Assembly: GCF_003628535.1 (NCBI RefSeq)
Contig: NZ_RBCI01000016.1
Coordinates: forward strand, 45,564 to 109,563
Reading direction: 5' to 3'
DNA from: Flavisolibacter nicotianae
GTDB lineage: Bacteria > Bacteroidota > Bacteroidia > Chitinophagales > Chitinophagaceae
DNA: 64,000 nucleotides
Both the position numbers and the translations under genes were made by a program. This document shows positions 44,274 through 53,444 of the stretch, piece by piece. The stretch's first letter is position 1. Each line of letters begins with the position of its first letter. A model generated the notes under the pieces. It worked only from the letters and a program-made list of their open reading frames with translations. It was not told the DNA's origin and did not search any database.

Positions 44274-45187
44274 ATGAAAAGGTCGAAACCTATTGTGGTG
44301 TTTGTTCTGCTGGCCTATTTCATTTCTTGGCTTGCGTTTATTCTGCTGGCACTCAATCATCGTCACTTCATTTTTCTTTTCCCCGATGATTCGGCACATG
44401 CCCGCCAGCAGGATGTGTGGCATTCGTTCGGGGCTTTGGGTCCCATCCTTGCTGCTTTGCTTACGCTACGGCACTTTCACAACGAAGGAAACAGACGGCA
44501 GTTTCGAAGAAGTTATTCTGTAAACAAGCTTTCCCCGAAAGGCTGGCTGCTTTCTTTTTCACCACTACTCATTTTGCCGTTTCCCTTGTAGTGAACCGCT
44601 TTGTAAAGCAAGAATGGTTTGATATTGCCGGTTTCTTCCAAAACAATGCATTGACGCACCCGGTAAATCTGCTTGCCTGGCTGCTGCCCATTTTATTTTA
44701 TGGCTTTGGGGAAGAAGGCGGCTGGCGTGGTTATGCCTTGCCGGCACTGCAAGCCCGGTATTCAGCCTTCAAATCCACGGCCATTCTTTCTGTTATCTGG
44801 ATCGGGTGGCATATTCCATCGTTTTTTTACCGGTATGAATTAAAAGGCATGGCTTACATCGGTTTTGTATTGGGAATTGTTGCCGGCGCCATCTGGCTCA
44901 CGTTTCTGTATAACTATACGAAAGGGAGCACTCTGGCCGTAAGTCTCTGGCACCTGACATTCAACTTTGTGTCCATGATGGGAAAGAACGAATTGGTGCT
45001 CTCGGCGGTCATAAGCGTTTTGGTAATGCTCCTGGCAGCTTTGGTTTTGATAAAATACAAGCCGGCTAACCTCTCTTCTTATGAAAAAACAAGCTTACTG
45101 CCGGAAGTACCTATCTCAAATGTTTCAGACCCTATAGCGGAAATGAAAATAATAGCCCGAAACAACGAAAAGGAACGTAGCCGCTAA
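44274..45187 (+). pseudogene. CPBP (CAAX-protease-like) membrane protease with a frameshift
   Basis: ATG 44274 reads MKRSKPIVVFVLLAYFISWL and on through WHSFGALGPILAALLTLRHF, a typical N-terminus of the CPBP family. The frame ends at TAG after LLILPFPL (about 44589). A shift of one base near 44560-44580 restores the rest: FAVSLVVNRFVKQEWFDIAG, the catalytic motif LFYGFGEEGGWRGYALPALQ (Glu-Glu-x3-Arg), IGWHIPSFFYR (His) and SLWHLTFNFVS (His), to 45187. All key residues are kept and only the frameshift breaks it, so it may be a recent lesion, a sequence error or a programmed shift. CPBP proteins are intramembrane proteases or bacteriocin-immunity-type proteins. Confidence 0.85.
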
Positions 45188-45231
45188 GAATTGGTAATGC
45201 AGGCTTTCTCTGTTTACACAAAATATATCGC

Positions 45232-46668
45232 ATGAATATTCACCTTTTAAAAATCAAAGCGCAGAGGGAGGAGGTTTTCAAACCGCCCGAAGAGCAAAAG
45301 GCGCAGGCTCAATCAAAAAGGCTAGCTGCCCTTGTTGGCCCTACTGCTGCTGCACTCGGTCTTACCGAAACCCTTAACCTGCACATTTGGGCAACTAATC
45401 TTCCGCAGGTTACTTACCTCAATGGCACATTGCTCTTTATTGCAGGTCTTTCAATCATCCGCATCCACAACTGTTGGAAAGGGTGGCCAATTGTTATCAC
45501 ACTGGCTGGCTGGATTTTGGTTTTTGGCGGTCTTTACCGCATGATTGCTCCTGAAGCCAAACAAGCCGGTGAAAGTGCAGCGACCTACGCCTTATTTACC
45601 GTGCTGTTTCTTGGCGGGACATTCTTAACCGTTAAAGCCTACGGGAAAAAACTAAGGGGTGATGGAACCACAAAGACAAGAGTTGGGCTTCTTTCTTTGT
45701 TGTTGGTGCTGGCTTGCTTTCAACTGGCACTGGCCACCATTCACCTGCACGTGCCCCGAACCACGCAGTTCGACCGTTCGCTTCCATCTTCAGTAATTAA
45801 TGGTTACAGATACCACATGGAAGTCTTTGGCCCTGCAAACGCAACACCACTCATTGTGGTACACGGTGGGCCAGGACTTGATTACGAATACCTGAAACCT
45901 TTAAAAGAATTAGCAAACGATTACCGGGTAATTTTTTACGACCAGCGAGGTTCTGGTTTATCGCCACGGGTAGATGAAAGCTCTCTTACCATCGAACAAA
46001 ACTTGGATGACCTGCATTCAATAGTGCAACATTTTTCTGGCGGTAAAAAAGTAAAACTCATTGGTCATTCCTGGGGCGCTACGCTGGTGGTTGGGTATTT
46101 GTCAAAACACCCCGAAGTTGTTTCGCAGGCCGTGATTGTAGAGCCGTTTATTCTCTATCCCGGTGCACCGGTAAAAGAATGGGTCCAAAACTTCAAACGT
46201 GCAGGCAACATTGGTTCCACCTGGAATATTCTCTCCACCCTTATCTATTATCCCTTTGTTACGAAAGAAGACGGACAGGAAAGATACGAATATATCGGAA
46301 CCAAAATAGCCGGTAAAACGAAGCCTGGGCCACCCTACAATTGCGTAGGGCAGGACCTGCCGCCCAACACGTTTAAACGAATGGGGTATGCGGCCTATAA
46401 CACGATTTTAAAACCCATCATCGATGATCCCAATTCTTTAAAATATGATTTTACCGCCGGAAGTGCAGCCTATAAGGGTGGTTTGTTGCTGATGAGTGGT
46501 GAATGCAGTATCCTTGGACCTTCCTACCAGGAAAAATATGCGATCCCAAAATTGCCACCGCAAACCGTTCTTGTAAAAGCAGTAAACATGGGCCACCACA
46601 TGATTACACTAAATCCAGCGTGGAGCCTGCAAACCATTCGAGAATTTTTTTACACTGCAAGGGATTGA
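45232..46668 (+). CDS. Membrane-anchored alpha/beta hydrolase (proline iminopeptidase-like)
   Basis: A 478-residue fusion. Residues about 25-175 form four membrane helices (for example GTLLFIAGLSIIRIHNCWKG and ATYALFTVLFLGGTFLTV). The alpha/beta-hydrolase fold follows from about residue 185, with the oxyanion loop VVHGGPGLDYEYLKPL, the motif FYDQRGSGLSPR, the nucleophile elbow KLIGHSWGATLVVGYLSKHP (Ser) and a late His in MGHHMITLNP. HGGPG and DQRGSG are typical of proline iminopeptidases. The membrane part is not part of the usual enzyme. The last codons (through AGGGATTGA) lie inside a repeat found again at 63871, so the present C-terminus may have been set by that element. Confidence 0.85.
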   Translation: MNIHLLKIKAQREEVFKPPEEQKAQAQSKRLAALVGPTAAALGLTETLNLHIWATNLPQVTYLNGTLLFIAGLSIIRIHNCWKGWPIVITLAGWILVFGGLYRMIAPEAKQAGESAATYALFTVLFLGGTFLTVKAYGKKLRGDGTTKTRVGLLSLLLVLACFQLALATIHLHVPRTTQFDRSLPSSVINGYRYHMEVFGPANATPLIVVHGGPGLDYEYLKPLKELANDYRVIFYDQRGSGLSPRVDESSLTIEQNLDDLHSIVQHFSGGKKVKLIGHSWGATLVVGYLSKHPEVVSQAVIVEPFILYPGAPVKEWVQNFKRAGNIGSTWNILSTLIYYPFVTKEDGQERYEYIGTKIAGKTKPGPPYNCVGQDLPPNTFKRMGYAAYNTILKPIIDDPNSLKYDFTAGSAAYKGGLLLMSGECSILGPSYQEKYAIPKLPPQTVLVKAVNMGHHMITLNPAWSLQTIREFFYTARD

Positions 46669-46713
46669 CTGATTTTGAAACAATTTACGTAGCTCCTGAG
46701 TGACTTGAACCTT
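46657..46713 (+). repeat. Repeat with tRNA T-arm-like part, copy 1
   Basis: Positions 46657-46681 (25 nt) are identical to 63871-63895. After them comes CTCCTGAGTGACTTGAACC, matching ATCCTGAGGGACTTGAACC in the other copy. On the minus strand the latter part reads GGTTCAAGTCACTCAGGAG, which looks like the T arm and acceptor end of a tRNA. It overlaps the end of the hydrolase gene. Confidence 0.75.
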
Positions 46714-46884
46714 TTCGGGTAAACGGTTGTCTGTCAGCAAAATACACTTGCAAAAAAGAAAAAGGTGACGCCAGGGTGAACTACTTACGTCTTACGTCGT
46801 TTTGGCTCGTTTTGAGAACTTTTTAAAGATAATCAGGTGTCGTTTTCAAGAATTCTTTTGTTTCCATCATCATTCCAGAAGATC

Positions 46885-46979
46885 ACCTACAACAGATCGT
46901 AGGTCGAAGCTCTCGATTTTGCCATTGGTGTAGAATTGGATAGGAGAGGACAACTGGATGGTGTATTCAATCTCTTACC
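46885..46979 (+). repeat. Dispersed palindromic repeat, copy 4
   Basis: ACCTAC (46885-46890) pairs with GTAGGT (46899-46904). The tail CTCTCGATTTTGCCATTGGT follows from 46910, and the second block ATTCAATCTCTTACC lies at 46965-46979. Confidence 0.8.
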
Positions 46980-47042
46980 CGGCAAGTTGCAGCGTAACGA
47001 TTTTTAGCAATTCAGCCCACTCATCGGTAGGTAAAGAAAGCC

Positions 47043-47082
47043 AACCTACGTTGTATCGGAGGTTGACTTTCTTTATTCTGCC
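47043..47082 (+). repeat. Dispersed palindromic repeat, copy 5
   Basis: AACCTACG (47043-47050) pairs imperfectly with CGGAGGTT (47057-47064). The tail CTTTCTTTATTCTGCC follows at 47067-47082. Confidence 0.75.
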
Positions 47083-47120
47083 TCCGCAAATCGGGAAGGC
47101 GGTACTTCAAGAGAACTTAG

Positions 47121-47191
47121 ATCAGCCTTCTTGATGCTGCCGATGGTTAGAATTACACGAAAATGCGGAATCCACCATTCAATCTCTTGCC
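47121..47191 (+). repeat. Dispersed palindromic repeat, copy 6, tail only
   Basis: CTTCTTGATGCTGCCGATGG (from about 47128) and CATTCAATCTCTTGCC (47176-47191) match the two conserved blocks, but there is no clear hairpin before them. Confidence 0.6.
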
Positions 47192-47340
47192 ACGCGAAAT
47201 CCGAGACAGGCAACCAACAATGTCCGAATAGATCATGCTAACTGGCTGGACGAAGGATCAATGACTGCTGCAGAATTTCTCTTTTCAATCTTAAAAATGA
47301 TGTAACTTAATAAGGCAATTCAGCTCTTAAACCCTCTTTT

Positions 47341-47769
47341 ATGGGTACTGTTAGAAACATACTCCAATCAAAGGGTAGTGCCGTGTACAGCATCAGCCCT
47401 GATCATTCGGTTTATGATGCGCTGGAGCTATTAGAAGAAAAAAATCTTGGATGTCTTGTTGTTGTTGAGAATGAAAAGCTCATTGGTGTCTTTACCGAAA
47501 GAGATTATGCCCGGAAAGTTGTTCTGAAAGGGAAATCCTCTAAAGAAACACCTGTAAGAGAAATCATGACCGGACAGCCTATTGTGGTAACACCTACCAC
47601 GTCTTGTGAAGTCTGCATGCAATTAATGACAGAAAAATTCATCAGGCATTTGCCTGTTGTGGAAAACGGACAATTGATCGGACTTGTTTCGATTGGCGAT
47701 TTAGTGCGGATGACAATTTCAGACAAGGATTATCTCATCGACACGTTGAGCCATTACATTACTGGCTAA
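47341..47769 (+). CDS. CBS-domain protein
   Basis: A 142-residue protein made of two CBS domains (about residues 10-65 and 75-135: DALELLEEKNLGCLVVVENE with LIGVFTERDYARKVVLKGKS, and CMQLMTEKFIRHLPVVENGQ with LIGLVSIGDLVRM). CBS pairs bind adenine nucleotides and act as energy sensors. It is freestanding here. It lies 64 bp before nuoA in the same direction, so it may be read together with the complex I operon, but no function link is shown. Confidence 0.93.
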   Translation: MGTVRNILQSKGSAVYSISPDHSVYDALELLEEKNLGCLVVVENEKLIGVFTERDYARKVVLKGKSSKETPVREIMTGQPIVVTPTTSCEVCMQLMTEKFIRHLPVVENGQLIGLVSIGDLVRMTISDKDYLIDTLSHYITG

Positions 47770-47833
47770 CCTGGGTACTGTATGATCAGGTATCTGCACG
47801 ATTACATTTTACGAGCGCACAAGCAGGAACGTT

Positions 47834-48301
47834 ATGCCCATGCTTAAAATCAATGATTCCGGCGTTTGGACCTTCTTACTTTATGCAGGTTTGGTCGGGC
47901 TTCTCCTTGCCATCATCATTACCTTATCCTATTTCTTAGGCCAGCGGCATCGCGAATCGGAAACCAACCTGCCTTACGAAGGCGGTATTCAGCAAACCGG
48001 TTCAGCACGGCTACGTTTCTCTGCTCAGTTTTACCTGGTTGCCATGTTGTTTGTCATTTTTGACGTTGAAGCGATGTTTATCATGTTGTGGGCATTAGGC
48101 TTTTACGAGTTGGGATGGCCGGGTTATATTGGCGTGGCCATCTTTATTGGCCAACTGCTGGTGGTGCTTATTTACGAATGGGGCATCGGTGCACTGGACA
48201 TCGGCCCAGATGTCAAAGGCATTTTAAAAAACTATAAAAAAATGGTACAGAAGAAATCGCCTGATGCAGTAGGAACTGAGACAAATCCAACTGATCATTG
48301 A
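47834..48301 (+). CDS. nuoA: NADH:quinone oxidoreductase subunit A
   Basis: A 155-residue membrane subunit with three helices (FLLYAGLVGLLLAIIITLSY, FYLVAMLFVIFDVEAMFIML, GYIGVAIFIGQLLVVLIYEW). The block YEGGIQQTGSARLRFSAQFY closely resembles E. coli NuoA, which also lacks the Cys found in most other NuoA proteins at this place. NuoA lies near the quinone site at the junction of the membrane and peripheral arms. First gene of the nuo operon. Confidence 0.95.
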   Translation: MPMLKINDSGVWTFLLYAGLVGLLLAIIITLSYFLGQRHRESETNLPYEGGIQQTGSARLRFSAQFYLVAMLFVIFDVEAMFIMLWALGFYELGWPGYIGVAIFIGQLLVVLIYEWGIGALDIGPDVKGILKNYKKMVQKKSPDAVGTETNPTDH

Positions 48302-48316
48302 AAACGTTGTTTGACT

Positions 48317-48448
48317 ATGCCGGCTTTTTTGGCAGGTATTATAAAATCGTTTTACACCTACCTTTTTAATTTATACCCTTTGAAGCGATTGCTTTTTTTA
48401 ACCGTGGCTTTGTATTCGCAATGGCACTCTTATACTCCTTTCATTTAG
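48317..48448 (+). CDS. Possible small membrane peptide in nuoA-nuoB gap
   Basis: An ATG at 48317 opens 43 codons with a hydrophobic, aromatic-rich composition (FLAGIIKSFYTYLFNLYPLK, then RLLFLTVALYSQ). The gap between nuoA and nuoB is 250 bp, wide for this operon. I recognise no family and it may be chance. Confidence 0.25.
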   Translation: MPAFLAGIIKSFYTYLFNLYPLKRLLFLTVALYSQWHSYTPFI

Positions 48449-48552
48449 CAGGCAAGGTAGATTGAGATATTTCTATCAACAGGCCTTTCACCTCTGGGGC
48501 GAAAAGAGTATCATCTGTTCCCGATGCGGCAAGTAAAGTGAAAATACAAGGT

Positions 48553-49191
48553 ATGAAATGGTGGTTACAAAAACCCGGCGCCGATACAAGTGCCATCTCC
48601 GGTACAGGCAGTATGGAAGAGACCATGAGCAAAAGCGTTTTGCTCACTTCCGTGCAAAGCCTGTTGGCCTGGGGACGAAAAAATTCACTTTGGCCTTTCC
48701 ATTTTGGTCTCAGTTGTTGTTTTGTCGAAATGGCAACCAGCATCACCAGCAAATACGACGTGGCTCGTTTTGGGGCAGAAGTCATTCGCGGTACGCCTCG
48801 TGAAGCCGATGTTATGGTGATTGCGGGAACCGTTTTCATTAAAATGGTGCCGATCATTAAACGCCTGCACGAACAGATGATGGAGCCACGGTGGGTGATC
48901 TCGATGGGCAGCTGTGCCAACAGTGGCGGCATGTATGATATCTACAGTGTGGTGCAGGGAGTCGATAAATTTTTGCCCGTAGACGTGTATGTGCCCGGAT
49001 GCCCGCCACGACCGGATGCATTTATGCAGGGACTGGTATTATTGGGTAAGGCGGTCAGGGAAGAAAAGCGACCGCTTAGCTGGGTCATTGGCCAGCAGGG
49101 CGTGATCAGGCCGGAAATGACGCCGATGAAGGAGCAGCGAAAAGAGGAGCGGATGAAGATGATACATTTCAGTACCACGGATACCATATAG
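48553..49191 (+). CDS. nuoB: NADH:quinone oxidoreductase subunit B
   Basis: A 212-residue subunit that binds iron-sulfur cluster N2. The ligand cysteines are in [33 protein letters not shown] and [19 protein letters not shown]. The C-terminal part (RRPLSW-like [20 protein letters not shown]) extends past the usual end of short NuoB proteins and resembles the E. coli protein. The ATG at 48553 is used; a GTG at 48538 would add five residues. It passes electrons to quinone together with NuoCD. Confidence 0.95.
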   Translation: MKWWLQKPGADTSAISGTGSMEETMSKSVLLTSVQSLLAWGRKNSLWPFHFGLSCCFVEMATSITSKYDVARFGAEVIRGTPREADVMVIAGTVFIKMVPIIKRLHEQMMEPRWVISMGSCANSGGMYDIYSVVQGVDKFLPVDVYVPGCPPRPDAFMQGLVLLGKAVREEKRPLSWVIGQQGVIRPEMTPMKEQRKEERMKMIHFSTTDTI

Positions 49192-49261
49192 GAAAGGGGC
49201 AAACAGCCTATTTCCCGACAATTTGGGAATAACAGTCATTTGTAATGTTTAACGATCTGCT

Positions 49262-51007
49262 ATGCCTGAGGATGATATGATATGGCAAGAGATTCAACAA
49301 CAGTGTGGCATTGACGGTTTTCATCGCCAGCAAACCGTTGATACCATCGAAACGGTTTGGATTTCAAAAGAGCAACTCGTTCCTGTCCTAACCTTTTTAA
49401 AATCTGCGACCAAACCTTTCAATCTGCTGTATGACCTCTGTGGCATCGATGAGCGTGACCGGCGCAATAAGCAGTCGCTTCCTACACAGGACTTTACTTT
49501 AGTTTACCATCTTTTTTCGTTTGAGCGAAACGGTTTCGTTCGTCTGAAGCTTGCCTTGAGTGGCGAGTACCCTTCCGTGCCATCTGTCACGCATTTGTTT
49601 AAAAATGCCAACTGGTACGAAAGAGAGGTGTACGATATGTTTGGCATCCGTTTCGAAGGTCATCCTCACCTTCAACGCATTCTGATGCCCCTGACCTGGA
49701 AAGGTCATCCGCTACGCAAAGAACATCCCGCACGGGCAACAGAGATGGGCCCCTTCCAGTTGCATGAAGACTACCTGGAAAGGGCTCAGGAGGCCTTGCA
49801 GTTCAAGCCCGAAGAATGGGGCATGCAAAGACAAAGTGATGACGCCGATTTTATGTTCCTCAACATTGGTCCGCAACACCCGGGCACGCATGGTGTGTTA
49901 CGGATCATCCTGCAGTTGGACGGTGAAGACATTGTAGATGCGGTTCCCGAAATTGGTTTCCACCATCGGGGTGCCGAAAAAATGGGCGAGCGGCAAAGCT
50001 GGCATACCTACATCCCGTATACAGATCGTGTCGATTACCTGGGCGGTGTGATGAACAACCTTGCCTATTTGCTGGCTGTCGAGAAACTCGCCGGCATCGA
50101 AGTTCCCGACCGGGTGAAGGTCATCAGGGTGATGTTGTGTGAACTGTTCCGCATCTCCAGCCACCTGGTCTGGTTTGGAACCTTTGCACAGGATGTTGGC
50201 CAGCTTTCACCGGTGTTTTACATGTTTACCGACCGGGAAAAAGTCTTCGATATCGTTGAAGCCATATGTGGCGGCCGCATGCATCCGAACTGGTTCCGGA
50301 TCGGTGGGGTCGCACAAGACTTGCCCAAGGGTTGGGATGCCCTGGTTCGTGACTTTGTCGGTTATTTTCCTCCGAAGCTCAAGGAATATTCCAACATGGT
50401 GCTGCGCAACAGCCTTTTTAAGGGCCGCACAAAAGGCATTGGCATTTTCACACTGGAGGAAGCCATCGAATGGGGCGTTACCGGTCCCGGGCTCAGGGCC
50501 TGCGGCTACGAGTGGGATTTTCGAAAAAAACGGCCGTATTCCGGTTACGAGATGTTCGACTTTGAAGTGCCCACTGCGCAGAATGGGGACTGTTACGACC
50601 GTGCCCTGGTTCGGGTAGAGGAAATGCGCCAAAGCCTGCGCATCATTGAACAATGCCTGAACAACATGCCGGAAGGAAGCTACAAAGCCGACCACCCGCT
50701 AACCACGCCGCCGCTGAAAAAATACACCATGCAGGACATTGAAACTCTGATCACACATTTCCTGAATGTGAGCTGGGGACCTGTGATTCCTGCGGGGGAG
50801 GCCATGAGCTGCATCGAGGCAACAAAAGGTGCCAACAGCTATTATCTCACCAGTGATGGTGACACGTCGCCGTATCGTGTGCGCATCCGCACACCGTCAT
50901 TTCCACATATGCAGATGGTGCCTTATATCAGCAAAGGATACACGGTGGCAGATCTTTTATCGATTCTCGGTGCCATGGATTTTGTGCTGGCGGATATTGA
51001 CAGGTGA
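49262..51007 (+). CDS. nuoC/nuoD: NADH:quinone oxidoreductase fused subunit C/D
   Basis: A 581-residue fusion. Residues about 1-180 are NuoC (30-kDa type, with [20 protein letters not shown] and [20 protein letters not shown]). Residues about 195-581 are NuoD (49-kDa type, with [40 protein letters not shown] and the conserved end DIDR). The quinone site lies between NuoD and NuoB. The fusion is known from E. coli and relatives and from some Bacteroidota; separate genes are more common elsewhere. It is followed by a gap with five 8-bp repeats before nuoE. Confidence 0.96.
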   Translation: MPEDDMIWQEIQQQCGIDGFHRQQTVDTIETVWISKEQLVPVLTFLKSATKPFNLLYDLCGIDERDRRNKQSLPTQDFTLVYHLFSFERNGFVRLKLALSGEYPSVPSVTHLFKNANWYEREVYDMFGIRFEGHPHLQRILMPLTWKGHPLRKEHPARATEMGPFQLHEDYLERAQEALQFKPEEWGMQRQSDDADFMFLNIGPQHPGTHGVLRIILQLDGEDIVDAVPEIGFHHRGAEKMGERQSWHTYIPYTDRVDYLGGVMNNLAYLLAVEKLAGIEVPDRVKVIRVMLCELFRISSHLVWFGTFAQDVGQLSPVFYMFTDREKVFDIVEAICGGRMHPNWFRIGGVAQDLPKGWDALVRDFVGYFPPKLKEYSNMVLRNSLFKGRTKGIGIFTLEEAIEWGVTGPGLRACGYEWDFRKKRPYSGYEMFDFEVPTAQNGDCYDRALVRVEEMRQSLRIIEQCLNNMPEGSYKADHPLTTPPLKKYTMQDIETLITHFLNVSWGPVIPAGEAMSCIEATKGANSYYLTSDGDTSPYRVRIRTPSFPHMQMVPYISKGYTVADLLSILGAMDFVLADIDR

Positions 51008-51013
51008 AGAGGA

Positions 51014-51053
51014 ATGGGAAAATGAGAAAATGTGAAAATGGGAAAATGGGAAG
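51014..51053 (+). repeat. Five tandem 8-bp units between nuoCD and nuoE
   Basis: Five units of 8 bp of the form ATGNGAAA (ATGGGAAA, ATGAGAAA, ATGTGAAA, ATGGGAAA, ATGGGAAG) fill 51014-51053, starting just after the NuoD stop. A similar 8-bp array lies before nuoH. Slippage here would change the intergenic spacing only. Confidence 0.85.
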
Positions 51054-51087
51054 AGATTGATTCATTAAAATACATGAACCAACGGTT

Positions 51088-51552
51088 ATGTTGACACAAG
51101 AAGAAATCAATGCCATTGACCACGAAGTGAAGTTGCTGCCGCATAAAAAGGCAGCGGTGATCGAAGCATTAAAAATTGTTCAGAAGGAAAGGGGTTGGGT
51201 ATCGGATGCAAGCATCAGCGAAGTGGCAGAATACTTAGACATGAGCCCGGCTGAAGTGGATTCGGTCGCTACCTTTTACAACCTGATTTTTCGCAAGCAG
51301 GTTGGGCGGCATGTGATCCTGCTTTGTGACAGCATTAGTTGTTATGTGATGAAATACCAGGAAATCTATGTGGCCCTGCAGCAAAAACTGCAGATCCAAT
51401 TCGGGGAAACAACGACCGATCAACGGTTCACCTTGTTGCCGAATGCCTGCCTTGGCTGCTGTGATCATGCACCGGCTTTGATGATTGATGACGACCTGTA
51501 CACAGATGTAACTATCGAGCAACTGGACGAACTATTGAAGAAATATTCTTAA
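51088..51552 (+). CDS. nuoE: NADH:quinone oxidoreductase subunit E
   Basis: A 154-residue 24-kDa-type subunit with a helical start (KKAAVIEALKIVQKERGWVS) and a thioredoxin-like domain binding the [2Fe-2S] cluster N1a. The four ligands lie in LLCDSISCYVMKYQ and LLPNACLGCCDHAPALMID. It forms the electron-input module with NuoF and NuoG. It follows the 8-bp repeat array. Confidence 0.95.
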   Translation: MLTQEEINAIDHEVKLLPHKKAAVIEALKIVQKERGWVSDASISEVAEYLDMSPAEVDSVATFYNLIFRKQVGRHVILLCDSISCYVMKYQEIYVALQQKLQIQFGETTTDQRFTLLPNACLGCCDHAPALMIDDDLYTDVTIEQLDELLKKYS

Positions 51553-51598
51553 TTGACAAACAGGGATAAAGAGAACACCAATCTATTGACCATTCACC

Positions 51599-52888
51599 AT
51601 GGAGCGTCCGTTAACGCAACATATTGATCTCCGCCGGCCTGCTTTTACGCTCAAAGAATACGAGCAGGCAGGTGGCTATGCTGCACTGAAAAAGGCGGTA
51701 AAGGAATTGACACCGAAAGAAGTGCAACAGGTGGTGCAGGACAGCAACCTGAAAGGTCGTGGCGGTGCCGGGTTCAACACGGGTCTGAAGTGGAGTTTTG
51801 TTCCGATGGGCGATGAAGCACGGCATCCAAAATACCTGATAGCGAATGCCGATGAAATGGAGCCGGGCACCTTCAAAGACCGGCTGCTGCTCGAGGGCAA
51901 TCCGCACCAGCTGATCGAAGGCATGATCATCGCGGCTTATGCCATACAGGCCGACATTTCGTACATCTTTCTGCGCTGGGCGTATAAAAAAGCGGCCCAC
52001 CTTATCCGAAAGGCGTTGGCTGAAGCGTATGAAGCCGGTTATCTCGGGGAAAACATTTTGGGCAGCGGTTGGGGACTTCAGATGCACCTGCACACGGGTG
52101 TTGGCCGCTACATGTGCGGTGAAGAAACAGCCCTGCTGAACGCCCTGGAGGGCAAGCGGGCAACACCACGGTCGAAACCTCCATTCCCGCAGGTCAGTGG
52201 CTTGTTCGGCAAGCCAACCGTTGTCAACAACGTTGAAACGTTTTGCTGCATTCCGCATATTGTTTCCAATGGTGCCGAATGGTTCAAAGGCCTGAGTAAA
52301 AGTGAAGACGGTGGTACAAAAATCTACGGTGTCAGCGGAAAGGTAAAACGACCTGGCGCCTGGGAGTTGCCTATGGGCATTACCATGCGGGAACTGCTTG
52401 AAGAACATGCAGGCGGAATGGCAAATGGCTACCAGTTAAGAGGTGTTTTGCCCGGCGGGGCCTCCACTGATTTTTTGACAACCGAACACATGGACATCAA
52501 GCTCGATTTTAAATCGGTTGCCGCGGCAGGCAGTCGCCTGGGAACGGGTACCATGATCGTGATGGACGATGCCACCTGCCCGGTTGGATTTGTGCACAAC
52601 CTGCAGCATTTTTTTGCGCAGGAAAGCTGTGGTTGGTGCACGCCTTGCAGGGAAGGGCTACCCTGGGTGGAAAAGATCCTGTTGAGCATCGAAAAAGGAG
52701 AAGGCCGTGAAGAAGACCTGGACATTCTCAGCCTTCATACAAAGATGCTGGGACCAGGTAATACGTATTGTGCCTTGGCAACCGGCGCTATGGAACCCTT
52801 GCAAAGTGCATTGAAATATTTCCGGGAAGATTTTGAGCGACATATCCATGAAAAAAGCTGTCCGTGGAACGGGCATGAACACAGGTGA
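51599..52888 (+). CDS. nuoF: NADH:quinone oxidoreductase subunit F, NADH- and FMN-binding
   Basis: A 429-residue 51-kDa-type subunit. The NADH/FMN site has LKGRGGAGFNTGLKWSFVPM and LIANADEMEPGTFKDRLLLE. The second Gly-rich part is GRYMCGEETALLNALEGKRA. Cluster N3 ligands are ESCGWCTPCREGLPWVEKIL plus a Cys in GNTYCALATGAMEP. It is 46 bp after nuoE. The next nuo gene, nuoG, is separated by a SnoaL-like gene. Confidence 0.96.
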   Translation: MERPLTQHIDLRRPAFTLKEYEQAGGYAALKKAVKELTPKEVQQVVQDSNLKGRGGAGFNTGLKWSFVPMGDEARHPKYLIANADEMEPGTFKDRLLLEGNPHQLIEGMIIAAYAIQADISYIFLRWAYKKAAHLIRKALAEAYEAGYLGENILGSGWGLQMHLHTGVGRYMCGEETALLNALEGKRATPRSKPPFPQVSGLFGKPTVVNNVETFCCIPHIVSNGAEWFKGLSKSEDGGTKIYGVSGKVKRPGAWELPMGITMRELLEEHAGGMANGYQLRGVLPGGASTDFLTTEHMDIKLDFKSVAAAGSRLGTGTMIVMDDATCPVGFVHNLQHFFAQESCGWCTPCREGLPWVEKILLSIEKGEGREEDLDILSLHTKMLGPGNTYCALATGAMEPLQSALKYFREDFERHIHEKSCPWNGHEHR

Positions 52889-52948
52889 TCCGAGAAAGAC
52901 AACGGGTGCCTGTTGTTGAAGCGCTGATTATTGTCTAAAAAGAAAAAA

Positions 52949-53389
52949 ATGTTACGTATGAAAACACTGGAAAAAAACAAAGAAGTCGTGATGCGCTTCC
53001 AGAAAGCGTTTATTGAAGAAGGAGACGACCAAGTGTTTGATGAAATCGTTGATCCGGGCTTTCTGTATCATTACAGTGCCCATGGCAACGCTGAGGGAAG
53101 AGAAGCCTATAGGAATTTCTTTCAGGGCACATTGCGGCCTGCCATCAGCGATTTAACCGTGCACGTTTACGACCTGGTAGCCGAGGGTGATATGGTGGCC
53201 CTGCATAAATCGTATCATGGTCTTTTGACCAACGAAACGTCGGAAACCGAAGACTGGCACGACACCATCGAAATCGTGGTGATGGAAATGATCCGTTTGA
53301 AAGACGGAAAGTTTGTGGAGAGTTGGGCGGTGATGGATTCACAGGATATTGCCTGGCAAGCCATCGAAGAGGACGAGCATGTCTATTGA
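52949..53389 (+). CDS. SnoaL-like / NTF2-fold protein inserted in the nuo operon
   Basis: A 146-residue protein of the SnoaL/ester-cyclase type in the NTF2 superfamily: KNKEVVMRFQKAFIEEGDDQ, then EIVDPGFLYHYSAHGNAEGR, then VYDLVAEGDMVALHKSYHGL and MIRLKDGKFVESWAVMDSQD. These are small cone-shaped folds that may be isomerases, cyclases or binding proteins. Its position between nuoF and nuoG on the same strand is not part of the usual nuo order. The gaps of about 60 bp on each side suggest stable residence in the operon. ATG 52949 is used; the TTG at 52931 and ATG 52958 are alternatives. Confidence 0.88.
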   Translation: MLRMKTLEKNKEVVMRFQKAFIEEGDDQVFDEIVDPGFLYHYSAHGNAEGREAYRNFFQGTLRPAISDLTVHVYDLVAEGDMVALHKSYHGLLTNETSETEDWHDTIEIVVMEMIRLKDGKFVESWAVMDSQDIAWQAIEEDEHVY

Positions 53390-53444
53390 CCTTGTGAAAG
53401 GCAGACAATTTGATCCGCCCTGGCTGTCACATCAATGACTGACC

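Larger units (their letters stand above)
46669..47340. other. Repeat-rich intergenic stretch
   Basis: No gene is seen. It contains three copies of the palindromic repeat (46885-46979, 47043-47082, 47121-47191), annotated separately. Confidence 0.6.

Noticed and set aside
43084..47340. CRISPR array
   Set aside because: The repeats here are spaced irregularly, include hairpins of different sequence, and no cas genes are present, so they do not form an array.
48441..48932. 163-codon minus-strand frame opposite nuoB
   Set aside because: It is a shadow of nuoB, which has all cluster-ligand cysteines.
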